Shown piece after piece: positions 44,332 to 56,379 of a stretch of DNA of 64,000 bases. The notes beneath the pieces are model-generated. The model did no database searches. It saw only the letters and a list, made by a program, of their open reading frames with translations, and had not been told where the DNA came from. Numbering within the stretch: position 1 is the stretch's first letter; each line of letters begins with the position of its first letter. Source of the stretch: Nocardioides halotolerans DSM 19273. Its GTDB lineage: Bacteria > Actinomycetota > Actinomycetes > Propionibacteriales > Nocardioidaceae. The translations under genes and the position numbers were made by a program. The stretch is taken from NCBI RefSeq assembly GCF_000422805.1, contig NZ_KE383922.1, positions 285,984-349,983 on the forward strand. Reading direction: 5' to 3'.

Positions 44332-45387
44332 ATGAAGGCGCTCGTGTACCACGGACCCGGCCAGAAGGCTTGGGAAGACGTACCTGACCCGACGATCCAG
44401 CACCCGACCGATGCCGTCGTCCGGGTCGACACCACCACGATCTGCGGCACCGACCTGCACATCCTCAAGGGCGACGTCGCCGCCGTCACCGACGGCCGCA
44501 TCCTCGGCCACGAGGGCGTCGGGACCGTCGTCGAGACCGGCGCGGCGGTCTCGACCTTCGAGGTCGGCGACCGGGTGATCATCTCCTGCATCAGCGCCTG
44601 CGGCGCCTGCTCCTACTGCCACCAGGGCCTCTACGCCCACTGCGTGGCCGACGAGGGTGCGTCGGGCATCGGCTGGATCCTCGGCCACCTCGTCGACGGC
44701 ACCCAGGCCGAGCTCGTGCGCGTGCCGTTCGCGGACAACTCGCTCTACAAGGTGCCGGAGGGCGTGTCCGACGAGGCCGCCGTGATGCTGTCCGACATCC
44801 TGCCGACCGGTTTCGAGATCGGGGTCCGCTACGGCAAGGTCGAGCCGGGCGACGTCGTCGCCGTCGTGGGCGCCGGTCCGGTCGGGCTCGCGTCGATGAT
44901 GACGGCCGGCCTGTACGGCGCATCGCGGGTGGTCGCGCTCGACCTCGACGCCAACCGGCTGGACCAGGCGCTGGGGTTCGGCGCCACCGACGTGGTCGAC
45001 AGCGGCGACGCCGACTGGCTTGAGCAGGTCATGGCGATGACCGACGGCTTCGGGGTCGACGTGGCCATCGAGGCGGTCGGCGTCCCGGAGACGTTCACCG
45101 CCTGCACCAGGATGGTGCGCCCCGGCGGCACCGTCGCCAACGTCGGAGTGCACGGCCGGTCCGTGGACCTGGCCCTGCAGGACCTCTGGATCTCCGACAT
45201 CGCGATCACCATGGGTCTGGTGAGCACCTCGACGACGCCGATGCTGCTCAAGCTCGTGGCGCAGCACAAGCTCGAGGCGGAGCGGTTCGCCACCCACACC
45301 TTCTCGCTGAACGACATCCTCGAGGCCTACGAGACCTTCGGTGCGGCGGCCGAGACCAAGGCGCTCAAGGTCGTGATCAAGCGCTGA
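44332..45387 (+). CDS. Zinc-dependent alcohol dehydrogenase family protein
   Basis: 351 residues, medium-chain dehydrogenase with both zinc sites: catalytic CGTD near residue 38 and GHEGVG, and structural cysteines in CGACSYCHQGLYAHC. Rossmann motif GAGPVGLASM is near residue 180. It resembles the threonine/alcohol dehydrogenase branch; the substrate is unknown. The ATG was chosen for AGGAGG nine bases upstream and because it aligns with MKALVYHGPG typical starts; an open frame extending 55 codons upstream is not supported. It sits between the two pyr units with no obvious link to pyrimidines. Confidence 0.92.
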   Translation: MKALVYHGPGQKAWEDVPDPTIQHPTDAVVRVDTTTICGTDLHILKGDVAAVTDGRILGHEGVGTVVETGAAVSTFEVGDRVIISCISACGACSYCHQGLYAHCVADEGASGIGWILGHLVDGTQAELVRVPFADNSLYKVPEGVSDEAAVMLSDILPTGFEIGVRYGKVEPGDVVAVVGAGPVGLASMMTAGLYGASRVVALDLDANRLDQALGFGATDVVDSGDADWLEQVMAMTDGFGVDVAIEAVGVPETFTACTRMVRPGGTVANVGVHGRSVDLALQDLWISDIAITMGLVSTSTTPMLLKLVAQHKLEAERFATHTFSLNDILEAYETFGAAAETKALKVVIKR

Positions 45388-45455
45388 GCAACGGCGCGCG
45401 CGGCCGGGCCGTCCACGTGCCGGTCCGGCGCCCGTCGCCGGCCCGTCGCCGCTGG

Positions 45456-45461
45456 TAGGGT
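45456..45461 (+). promoter_or_regulatory. -10 box TAGGGT of the carA-carB-pyrD-pyrF operon
   Basis: GGTAGGGTC is shared with the pyrR promoter, and the distance to the conserved ATCCTT leader element is nearly the same. Predicted transcript start near 45468; no clear -35. Confidence 0.6.
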
Positions 45462-45475
45462 CGCCGCAGATCCGC

Positions 45476-45511
45476 ATCCTTTAACCACCGTCCCGTGAGG
45501 CGGAGAAGGAG
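45476..45511 (+). promoter_or_regulatory. Second PyrR-binding RNA element, in the carA leader
   Basis: CGTCCCGTGAGGCG (45489-45502) fits the PyrR loop consensus with hexaloop CCGTGA and stem CGTC/GGCG. TCCTT (45477-45481) can pair with AAGGA (45506-45510), which is the carA ribosome site. The layout matches the pyrR leader base for base in the key segments, with compensating changes in the loop N positions. It implies that the separated carAB-pyrD-pyrF unit is still under PyrR control. Confidence 0.8.
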
Positions 45512-45518
45512 ACTCGGC

Positions 45519-46651
45519 TTGCAGACGCACGCCCCAGCCCCAGCGATCCTCGTCCTCGAGGACGGCCGCACCTTCCACGGCGACGCCTACGGCGCCGAGG
45601 GTGAGACCTTCGGCGAAGCGGTCTTCAACACCGGTATGACCGGCTACCAGGAGACGCTCACCGACCCGTCCTACCACCGCCAGGTGGTCGTGATGACCGC
45701 GCCGCACATCGGCAACACCGGCGTCAACGACGAGGACCCCGAGTCCTCCCGCATCTGGGTGGCCGGGTACGTCGTCCGCGACCCCGCGCGGGTCCCGTCG
45801 AGCTGGCGCTCGCGGCGCAGCCTCGACGACGAGCTCAAGGCGCAGGGCGTGGTCGGCATCTCCGGTGTCGACACCCGGGCGCTGACCCGTCACCTGCGCG
45901 AGCGGGGGGCGATGCGGGTCGGGATCTCGTCGACCGAGCCCGACCCGTTCGTGCTGCTCGAGCGGGTGCGCGGCAGCGCCGAGATGTCGGGTGCCGAGCT
46001 GGCCGGCGAGGTCTCGACGGGGGAGGCCTACGTCGTCCCCGCGCGGGGCGACAAGCGGCTGACCGTCGCCGCCCTCGACCTCGGTATCAAGGCGATGACC
46101 CCGCACCGCATGTCGGAGCGCGGCATCGAGGTGCACGTGCTGCCGGCCACGGCCACCATCGACGACGTGCGCGCGGTCGGCGCCGACGGGCTCTTCTTCT
46201 CCAACGGCCCCGGCGACCCGGCAGCCACCACGGACCAGGTCGAGCTGCTGCAGGCGGCGCTCGCCGACGACATCCCCTACTTCGGCATCTGCTTCGGCAA
46301 CCAGCTCTTCGGCCGGGCGCTCGGCTTCGGCACCTACAAGCTCAAGTACGGCCACCGCGGCATCAACCAGCCCGTCCTCGACCGCACCACCGGCAAGGTC
46401 GAGGTGACCGCGCACAACCACGGGTTCGCGGTCGACGCACCGCTCGACGCGCCGACCGAGACGGCGTACGGCGTCGCGACGGTCAGCCACGTGTGCCTCA
46501 ACGACGACGTGGTCGAGGGGCTGGAGCTGCGCGCGGCCGACGGCGAGCTCAAGGCCTTCTCGGTCCAGTACCACCCCGAGGCGGCTGCCGGTCCGCACGA
46601 CGCGGCGTACCTCTTCGACCGGTTCGTGGAGCTCGTCGAGAGGAGCGCCTG

Positions 46652-46652
<1 letters not shown>
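45519..46652 (+). CDS. carA: Carbamoyl-phosphate synthase small (glutaminase) subunit
   Basis: Hydrolyses glutamine and passes ammonia to CarB, 377 residues. N-terminal domain [17 protein letters not shown] and NTGMTGYQE; class I amidotransferase domain with nucleophile Cys in FGICFGNQ, and His/Glu in QYHPEA. The proposed start is TTG seven bases after AAGGAG, giving [16 protein letters not shown]; an earlier start would lie inside the leader hairpin. The weak TTG codon suits tight translational control. The stop shares one base with the carB ATG. Confidence 0.95.
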
Positions 46653-49950
<3,298 letters not shown>

Positions 49951-49954
<4 letters not shown>

Positions 49955-50967
49955 CGGCCTACGACGCGCTCTTCTCCCGGGTGCTGACCCGCGTCGACGC
50001 CGAGAAGGCGCACCGGCTCGGGTTCCGCGCGGTCCGGGCGGCGCGGCCGGTGCTGGCGCGGCGGCGCACGCCGGGGTGCCCGGTGACCGCGATGGGGCTG
50101 ACCTTCCCCAACGCGCTCGGGCTGGCCGCGGGCTTCGACAAGAACGCCGTCGGCATCGACGCGCTCGGCGCGCTCGGCTTCGGGCACGTCGAGGTCGGGA
50201 CCGTCACCGGCGAGCCGCAGCCCGGCAACGACCGGCCGCGGCTGTTCCGGCTGACCGCCGACCGGGCCGTGGTCAACCGGATGGGCTTCAACAACGACGG
50301 CGCCGAGGCCGTGGCCGCGAGGCTGGCCGCTCGGTCGCGAGCCGCTGGGTCCCGGGCCGGGCGCGGACCGGTGCTGGGGATCAACATCGGCAAGTCGAAG
50401 GTGGTCCCCGAGGACGACGCGGTCCGTGACTACGAGAAGTCCGCGCGGCTGCTCGCGCCGCACGCCGACTACCTCGTGGTCAACGTCAGCTCGCCGAACA
50501 CGCCGGGCCTGCGCAACCTGCAGGCCGTCGACAAGCTGGAGCCGATCCTGGTCGCCGTCCGCCGGGTCGCGGGCGACGTTCCCCTGCTGGTGAAGATCGC
50601 GCCCGACCTCGCCGACGAGGACGTCCTGGCCGTCGCCGACCTCGCCCTGGCCGTCGGGCTCGACGGCATCATCGCGACCAACACCACGATCTCGCGCGAC
50701 GGGCTCGCCTCGACCCCCGAGCAGGTCGCCGCGGTGGGGGCCGGCGGGCTGTCCGGCCCCCCGCTGACCGGGCGCGCCGACAAGGTGATGCGGATGCTCC
50801 GCGAGCGGGTCGGCGACGCGCTGACCCTGGTCGGCGTCGGGGGCATCACCACCGTCGACGACGCGCGCGCCCGGCTCGACGCGGGGGCCGACCTGCTCCA
50901 GGGCTACACCGCGTTCGTCTACGAGGGGCCGGGCTGGCCGCGCCGCATCCTGGGAGGACTCAAATGA
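49951..50967 (+). CDS. pyrD: Dihydroorotate dehydrogenase (quinone), class 2
   Basis: Membrane-associated FMN enzyme oxidising dihydroorotate with quinone as acceptor, 338 residues. The N-terminal helix segment ([23 protein letters not shown]) is the class 2 membrane/quinone tunnel. [29 protein letters not shown] with the class 2 catalytic Ser, KIAPDL and ATNTTISR follow. GTG overlaps the carB stop. Because class 2 needs respiratory quinone, pyrimidine synthesis here is tied to the electron transport chain. Confidence 0.96.
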
Positions 50968-51812
50968 CATTTGGAGCTCGCTTCGCCGCCGCGCTCGAGG
51001 CCCGCGGGCCGCTGTGCGCCGGCATCGACCCCCACGCCGGGCTGCTGCACGAGTGGGGGCTGCCCGACGACGTGTCCGGACTCGAGACGTTCGCGCTGAC
51101 CGCGGTCGAGGGACTGGCGCCGCACGTGGCTGTCGTGAAGCCGCAGTCCGCGTTCTACGAGCGGTTCGGCAGCCGCGGGGTGGCGGTGCTGGAGCGGGTC
51201 GTCGCCGAGTCGCGCGCCGCCGGTGCGCTGGTGCTGCTCGACGTGAAGCGCGGCGACGTCGGCTCGACCTCGCAGGCGTACGCCGAGGCCTACCTCGACC
51301 CGAGCTCGCCGCTCGCGGCCGACGCGATCACGGCCTCGCCGTACCTCGGCTTCGGCTCGCTCGAGCCGATGGTCGACGCGGCCCGCAAGCACGACGCGGG
51401 GCTGTTCGTGCTCGCGCTGACCTCCAACAAGGAGGGCCCGGAGGTGCAGCACGCGCGCACCGACGACGGCGTCCTCGTGGCCGGCCGGGTGCTCGACCAC
51501 CTGCGCCGGCTCAACGCGGACGAGGAGCCGCTCGGCCCGTTCGGCGCGGTCATCGGCGCGACGATCGCCGACGTCTCCGAGCCTGGGGGAGAGCTCGACT
51601 TCGACTTCAACGGCCCGATCCTGGCGCCGGGCTTCGGCGCCCAGGGCGGCACGGTCGCCGACGTACGCCGGATCTTCGGCTCCGCCGTCGCCGCGGTGAC
51701 GCCGAGCTCGTCGCGCGAGCTGCTGCGCCGCGGGCCGTCGCTCGAGGCGATGCGCGACGAGGCGCTGCGGCTCAACGACGAGCTCCGCCGCTTCGGCTCG
51801 TCCGCGGTCTGA
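50964..51812 (+). CDS. pyrF: Orotidine-5'-phosphate decarboxylase, type 2
   Basis: Final step to UMP, 282 residues. LLDVKRGDVGST near residue 92 holds the catalytic Lys/Asp array; GIDPHAGLL, KPQSAFYERFG and LAPGFGAQGG bind substrate. The length is that of the long (mycobacterial) PyrF type. ATG overlaps the pyrD stop with GGGAGG upstream. No pyrE is present in the window. Confidence 0.96.
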   Translation: MTFGARFAAALEARGPLCAGIDPHAGLLHEWGLPDDVSGLETFALTAVEGLAPHVAVVKPQSAFYERFGSRGVAVLERVVAESRAAGALVLLDVKRGDVGSTSQAYAEAYLDPSSPLAADAITASPYLGFGSLEPMVDAARKHDAGLFVLALTSNKEGPEVQHARTDDGVLVAGRVLDHLRRLNADEEPLGPFGAVIGATIADVSEPGGELDFDFNGPILAPGFGAQGGTVADVRRIFGSAVAAVTPSSSRELLRRGPSLEAMRDEALRLNDELRRFGSSAV

Positions 51813-51813
51813 C

Positions 51814-52281
51814 ATGGACTCTCCCGCTCGGCTGCGCAGACGACTCGCGGCGGCCGCGGCGGCATCGGTGGCGGTCGCCGTCGTGGCCGGCGGCTGCGCG
51901 GACCAGCAGGAGAAGTACTGCGACGCGGTGAAGGACCACCAGCAGGAGCTCGGCGAGGTGCTGGGCGGCGGCGCGCCCGACGCGCTGCTGCAGGCGCTGC
52001 CGATCTTCGAGGACCTCGCGGACGAGGCCCCAGACGACCTCCGCGACGAGTGGAAGACCGTCATCGACGCGCTCGAAGGCCTCCGGCGGGCGCTGGAGGA
52101 CGCCGGGGTGGACCCGGCGACCTACGACCGCGACCACCCGCCCGACGGGCTGAGCCAGGACGAGCAGGAAGCCATCGACGCCGCGGCCCGGCGGCTGGCC
52201 GGCCAGGACACCGTGACGGCGTTCAGCGGGGTCGACCAGCAGGCCAAAGACGTCTGCGGCACCCCGTTGCAAATGGGCTGA
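51814..52281 (+). CDS. Putative lipoprotein of unknown function
   Basis: 155 residues. Basic N-terminus, hydrophobic Ala/Val stretch and lipobox VAGGC put the acylated cysteine at residue 28. The mature part is acidic and helical, with a cysteine shortly after the start (EKYCDAVKDHQQEL) and one near the end (AKDVCGTP), possibly a disulfide. It starts one base after the pyrF stop, so it is probably co-transcribed with the carA operon. Not recognised as a named family. Confidence 0.82.
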   Translation: MDSPARLRRRLAAAAAASVAVAVVAGGCADQQEKYCDAVKDHQQELGEVLGGGAPDALLQALPIFEDLADEAPDDLRDEWKTVIDALEGLRRALEDAGVDPATYDRDHPPDGLSQDEQEAIDAAARRLAGQDTVTAFSGVDQQAKDVCGTPLQMG

Positions 52282-52313
52282 TCGTGCGTGCGTCGGCCCG
52301 TGCAGGGGGCCGA

Positions 52314-52343
52314 TTGCCGCAGGCGCACGTACGTGGCTATGTT
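52314..52343 (+). promoter_or_regulatory. Candidate promoter for mihF
   Basis: TTGCCG (52314-52319), 18-base spacer, TATGTT (52338-52343), about 45 bases before the GTG start. Both boxes match consensus at four of six positions. Confidence 0.5.
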
Positions 52344-52388
52344 GACTCCACGCTCCCTCCCATCTCGTAGCACTAAGGACCCCGGACC

Positions 52389-52703
52389 GTGGCTCTGCCC
52401 CCGCTCACTCCCGAACAGCGAAAGGCGGCCCTCGAGAAGGCCGCAGCCTCTCGACGGGAACGCGCCGAGGTGAAGAACCGGCTGAAGAACGCCGGCGCCT
52501 CCATCTCCGACGTGCTCGCGCAAGGTCAGCAGAACGACGTCATCGGCAAGATGCGCGTGATCGACCTGCTGCAGTCGATGCCCGGCCTCGGCAAGATCCG
52601 CGCCCGCCAGACCATGGAGCGCCTCGGCATCGCCGAGAGCCGCCGGGTCCGCGGCCTCGGCACCAAGCAGGTGGCTGCTCTTCAGAAGGAGTTCGGTGCC
52701 TGA
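52389..52703 (+). CDS. mihF: Actinobacterial integration host factor
   Basis: Nucleoid-associated DNA-bending protein, 104 residues, helical, with LPPLTPEQRKAALEKAA, then RAEVKNRLK and a helix-two-turn-helix DNA-binding part VIDLLQSMPGLGKIRARQTM. This is the family represented by mycobacterial mIHF, unrelated to proteobacterial IHF alpha/beta. GTG start follows AAGGA. As in mycobacteria it is followed by gmk, here separated by a repeat element. Confidence 0.95.
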   Translation: MALPPLTPEQRKAALEKAAASRRERAEVKNRLKNAGASISDVLAQGQQNDVIGKMRVIDLLQSMPGLGKIRARQTMERLGIAESRRVRGLGTKQVAALQKEFGA

Positions 52704-52708
52704 CTTCA

Positions 52709-52839
52709 CGCTGGTTGAGGAGGGCGCTCTGCGCCCGTCTCGAAACCTCGTGCGATGAGGCTGGATGTTGGCCGCGTTCAGCAGGTGCGCGGGCTGCGGT
52801 GGTTTCGAGACAGTTGCTGCGCAACTTCCTCAACCAGCG
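52709..52839. repeat. 131-base element with nested inverted repeats between mihF and gmk
   Basis: Outer arms CGCTGGTTGAGGA (52709-52721) and complement (52827-52839) are perfect over 13 bases; inner arms GTCTCGAAACC (52737-52747) and GGTTTCGAGAC (52801-52811) are perfect over 11. No coding potential. The size and terminal inverted repeats suggest a non-autonomous mobile or palindromic element. Confidence 0.75.
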
Positions 52840-52847
52840 GTGGGTGA

Positions 52848-53426
52848 ATGACTGAACCCGAGCGCAACCGTCGTCTCGTCGTCCTGGCCGGCCCGACCGC
52901 GGTCGGCAAGGGCAGCGTCGCCGCCGACATCCGCGCGCACCACCCCGAGGTCTGGATCTCGGTGTCGGCGACCACGCGCAGGCCGCGCCCCGGCGAGCTC
53001 AACGGCGTCCACTACTGGTTCGTCTCCGACGAGGAGTTCGACCGGATGGTCGAGGAGGACGACCTCCTCGAGTGGGCAGTGGTGCACGGCCAGAACCGCT
53101 ACGGCACGCCCCGCCAGCCCGTCGACCTGGCGCTGGCGTCCGGACAGCCCGCGCTGCTCGAGATCGACCTCCAGGGCGCCCGGCAGGTGCGGCAGACGAT
53201 GCCCGAGGCGCTGTTCGTCTTCCTGGAGCCGCCGTCGTGGGAGGAGCTGGTGCGCCGGCTCGTCGGCCGCGGCACCGAGGACGAGGCCGAGCGGGAGCGC
53301 CGGCTGGCCACGGCGCGCGAGGAGCTGGCCGCGCAGCCGGAGTTCGACGTGAGCATCGTCAACCGCGAAGTTCACGCTGCTGCGGAGGAGTTGGTAGCCT
53401 TGATGGAGCAGGGCCTCGACGAGTGA
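52848..53426 (+). CDS. gmk: Guanylate kinase
   Basis: Phosphorylates GMP to GDP, 192 residues. P-loop [14 protein letters not shown]-binding [30 protein letters not shown] and lid/Arg segment [17 protein letters not shown]. The ATG follows GGTGGGTGA, with the right arm of the repeat element ending nine bases upstream, so the element may have replaced the original leader. Downstream is rpoZ, the usual pair. Confidence 0.96.
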   Translation: MTEPERNRRLVVLAGPTAVGKGSVAADIRAHHPEVWISVSATTRRPRPGELNGVHYWFVSDEEFDRMVEEDDLLEWAVVHGQNRYGTPRQPVDLALASGQPALLEIDLQGARQVRQTMPEALFVFLEPPSWEELVRRLVGRGTEDEAERERRLATAREELAAQPEFDVSIVNREVHAAAEELVALMEQGLDE

Positions 53427-53519
53427 CGCCCGTGTGACCTCTGGTGAGGCTCATCCGGTCCTGCGCCGACCGTCCACCGACGGGTCGGCCATCGAACCCA
53501 ACGCCAGCGAGGCTTCCGC

Positions 53520-53843
53520 GTGTCTGCCCCCAAGATCGACGCCGAGGGTGTCACCAACCCCTCGATCGATGACCTGCTCACCAAGACCGACAGCAAGTAC
53601 AAGCTCGTCCTCTACAGCGCCAAGCGCGCCCGGCAGATCAACGCCTACTACTCCCAGCTGGGCGAGGGCCTGCTGGAGTACGTCGGCCCGCTCGTCGACA
53701 CCCACGTCCAGGAGAAGCCGCTCTCGATCGCGCTCCGCGAGATCAACGACGACCTGCTGACCTGCGAGGACGTCGACCCGGCCGAGCTCGCTGCCGAGGA
53801 GGCCGCGGCCAAGGCCGCTGCCGCCGACGCGGGCGACGCCTGA
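53520..53843 (+). CDS. rpoZ: RNA polymerase omega subunit
   Basis: Assembly subunit of RNA polymerase, 107 residues. [28 protein letters not shown] and [15 protein letters not shown] cover the conserved part; the C-terminus is an Ala/Glu/Asp tail. GTG has AGCGAGG seven bases upstream. The 93-base gap after gmk holds a CCGACC/GGTCGG stem but no clear promoter. The stop is ten bases before the proposed coaBC CTG. Confidence 0.95.
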   Translation: MSAPKIDAEGVTNPSIDDLLTKTDSKYKLVLYSAKRARQINAYYSQLGEGLLEYVGPLVDTHVQEKPLSIALREINDDLLTCEDVDPAELAAEEAAAKAAAADAGDA

Positions 53844-53853
53844 GGGCAGTGAC

Positions 53854-55065
53854 CTGAGCCGCGTCGTTCTCGGGGTATCCGGAGGCATCGCGGCCTACAA
53901 GGCCGCGGAGCTGCTCCGCCGGTTCACCGAGGCCGGGCACGACGTCACGGTCGTGCCCACGGCGGCCGCGCTGCACTTCGTCGGCGCCCCGACCTGGGCG
54001 GCGCTGTCCGGCAAGCCGGTCGCGACCGAGGTCTGGGACGGCGTCCACGAGGTCCCGCACGTCCGGATCGGCCAGTCGGCCGACCTCGTCGTCGTCGCGC
54101 CCGCCACCGCGGACCTGCTGGCCAAGGCCGCCCACGGCCTGGCCGACGACCTGCTCACCAACACCCTGCTCACCGCGCGCTGCCCGGTCGTGTTCGCGCC
54201 GGCGATGCACACCGAGATGTGGGAGCACGCCGCCACCCAGGCCAACGTCGCCACGCTCCGCTCGCGCGGTTGCCTGGTGATCGAGCCCGCGGAGGGCCGG
54301 CTGACCGGCGCCGACTCCGGGAAGGGCCGGCTGCCCGACCCGGGGGAGATCTACGACATCTGCCTCGACGCGCTCGCGCGCGGCGTCGGCGTCCACGACC
54401 TCGCCGGGCGCCAGGTCGTCGTGTCGGCCGGGGGCACCCGCGAGTACCTCGACCCGGTGCGCTTCCTCGGCAACCGGTCCTCGGGCCTGCAGGGCTACGC
54501 CCTCGCGCGGGCCGCGGCCTCGCGCGGCGCCGAGGTCACCCTCGTCGCCGCCAACACCGCGCTGCCCGACCCGGCGGGGGTCAAGGTGGTGCGCGTCGAG
54601 ACGACCGAGCAGCTCCGCACCGAGGTGCTCGCCGCCGCGGCGGCGGCCGACGCGGTCGTGATGGCCGCCGCACCCGCCGACTACCGGCCGACCTCGGTCA
54701 GCGAGGCCAAGATCAAGAAGGCCGACGACGGCTCGGCGCCGTCCCTCGCGCTGACCCAGAACCCCGACATCCTGCACGAGCTCAGCACCACCCGGCCCCG
54801 GGCCGGGGCGGTCATCGTGGGCTTCGCCGCCGAGACCGGCGACGCCACCTCCAGCGTGCTCGACCTCGCGCGGGCCAAGCTGGCGCGCAAGGGCTGCGAC
54901 CTGCTCGTCGTCAACGACGTGAGCGGGGGAGGCGTCTTCGGCAGCGCCGACAACGAGGCCGTCATCCTGGGGGCCGACGGCTCGGCCACCGACGTGCCCC
55001 ATGGCTCCAAGACGGCCCTCGCCCACGTCATTTGGGACGAAGTGGCCGCGAGGCTGCACGATTGA
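53854..55065 (+). CDS. coaBC: Bifunctional phosphopantothenoylcysteine decarboxylase / synthetase, CTG start
   Basis: Coenzyme A synthesis, 403 residues. The N-terminal CoaC flavoprotein segment SRVVLGVSGGIAAYKAAELLR is encoded upstream of the first GTG in frame (53953), which would remove the FMN-binding loop. The only plausible codon is CTG at 53854, with GAGGG seven bases before it. PAMHTEMW near residue 116 replaces the classical PAMNxxMW, and TGADSGKGR near 151 occupies the place of the ACG-x2-GxGR motif whose Cys is catalytic in E. coli. CoaB has SAGGTREYLDPVRFLGNRSSG and KIKK. Substitutions may be normal in actinobacteria. Confidence 0.93.
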   Translation: MSRVVLGVSGGIAAYKAAELLRRFTEAGHDVTVVPTAAALHFVGAPTWAALSGKPVATEVWDGVHEVPHVRIGQSADLVVVAPATADLLAKAAHGLADDLLTNTLLTARCPVVFAPAMHTEMWEHAATQANVATLRSRGCLVIEPAEGRLTGADSGKGRLPDPGEIYDICLDALARGVGVHDLAGRQVVVSAGGTREYLDPVRFLGNRSSGLQGYALARAAASRGAEVTLVAANTALPDPAGVKVVRVETTEQLRTEVLAAAAAADAVVMAAAPADYRPTSVSEAKIKKADDGSAPSLALTQNPDILHELSTTRPRAGAVIVGFAAETGDATSSVLDLARAKLARKGCDLLVVNDVSGGGVFGSADNEAVILGADGSATDVPHGSKTALAHVIWDEVAARLHD

Positions 55066-55146
55066 CCGGATGGCCGGCCGCGCGCACGCGTGACGTGCGC
55101 TGCTGACCGGCGTTGAGACACCGGTCCCGCCATCCGAGACACCCAG

Positions 55147-55152
55147 TAGCGT
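55147..55152 (+). promoter_or_regulatory. Candidate -10 box TAGCGT for metK
   Basis: TAGCGT lies 36 bases before the metK GTG. The same hexamer is found before the YjbR-type gene. The leader is too short for a SAM riboswitch. Confidence 0.4.
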
Positions 55153-55188
55153 GGACCAGCCCGCAGGAACGAACCAGGAGACAAGCTC

Positions 55189-56379
55189 GTGTCAGGACGT
55201 CTGTTCACCTCCGAGTCGGTGACCGAGGGTCACCCGGACAAGATCGCCGACCAGATCAGCGACTCCGTCCTCGACGAGATGCTGCGCCAGGACCCCCACA
55301 GCCGGGTCGCCGTCGAGACGCTGCTGACCACCGGCCTCGTCGTCGTCGCCGGCGAGGTCACCACCTCGGGCTACGTCGACGTGAAGAAGGTCGTCCGCGA
55401 CCGGATCCTCTCGATCGGCTACGACTCGTCCGAGAAGGGCTTCGACGGCGAGTCCTGCGGCGTCATGGTCGCGATCGGCGGCCAGTCCGGCGACATCGCG
55501 CAGGGTGTGGACACCGGGCACGAGTCCCGCACCGGCTCGGTCGACGCCATGGACAAGCAGGGCGCCGGCGACCAGGGCCTGATGTTCGGCTACGCCTGTG
55601 ACGACACCGACGTGCTGATGCCGCTGCCCATCGTGATGGCCCAGCGCCTGGCCGAGCGGCTCACCGAGGTGCGCAAGGACGGCACGCTGCCCTACCTGCG
55701 CCCCGACGGGAAGACCCAGGTCACCATCGAGTACGACGCCGACAACCGCCCGGTCCGCGTCGACACCGTGGTGCTCTCCTCCCAGCACTCCGAGGACACC
55801 GAGCTCGACACCCTCGAGGCCGACGTCAAGAAGCACGTCATCGACCCCGTCCTGGAGACCTTCGCGCTGCCCTCCGAGGGCTACCGGCTGCTGGTCAACC
55901 CGACCGGCCGGTTCGTCGTCGGCGGCCCGATGGGCGACGCCGGGCTGACGGGTCGCAAGATCATCGTCGACACCTACGGCGGCATGGCTCGCCACGGCGG
56001 CGGCGCCTTCTCCGGCAAGGACCCGTCGAAGGTCGACCGCTCCGCCGCCTACGCCATGCGCTGGGTCGCCAAGAACGTCGTCGCCGCCGGCCTCGCCCGT
56101 CGCTGCGAGGCGCAGGTCGCCTACGCGATCGGCAAGGCCCAGCCGGTGGGTGTCTTCATCGAGACCTTCGGCACCGGCACCGCGTCCGACGAGGCGATCC
56201 AGGCGGCCGTGCTCGAGGTCTTCGACCTGCGTCCCGCCGCGATCATCCAGGACCTCGACCTGCTGCGGCCGATCTACGCCCAGACCGCGGCCTACGGCCA
56301 CTTCGGCCGCGAGCTGCCCGACTTCACGTGGGAGCGCACCGACCGCGCCGAGGCACTGAAAGCAGCCGTGGCTGTCTGA
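55189..56379 (+). CDS. metK: S-adenosylmethionine synthetase
   Basis: Makes SAM from methionine and ATP, 396 residues. [12 protein letters not shown] at the N-terminus, [12 protein letters not shown], and the P-loop-like [16 protein letters not shown] are all intact. GTG start with CAGGAG eight bases upstream. It is followed immediately by a tandem repeat, the first copy of which begins at the base after the stop codon. Confidence 0.97.
   Translation: MSGRLFTSESVTEGHPDKIADQISDSVLDEMLRQDPHSRVAVETLLTTGLVVVAGEVTTSGYVDVKKVVRDRILSIGYDSSEKGFDGESCGVMVAIGGQSGDIAQGVDTGHESRTGSVDAMDKQGAGDQGLMFGYACDDTDVLMPLPIVMAQRLAERLTEVRKDGTLPYLRPDGKTQVTIEYDADNRPVRVDTVVLSSQHSEDTELDTLEADVKKHVIDPVLETFALPSEGYRLLVNPTGRFVVGGPMGDAGLTGRKIIVDTYGGMARHGGGAFSGKDPSKVDRSAAYAMRWVAKNVVAAGLARRCEAQVAYAIGKAQPVGVFIETFGTGTASDEAIQAAVLEVFDLRPAAIIQDLDLLRPIYAQTAAYGHFGRELPDFTWERTDRAEALKAAVAV

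Noticed and set aside
55066..55188. SAM riboswitch before metK
   Set aside because: The leader after the -10 box is only about 30 bases and shows none of the conserved SAM riboswitch helices.
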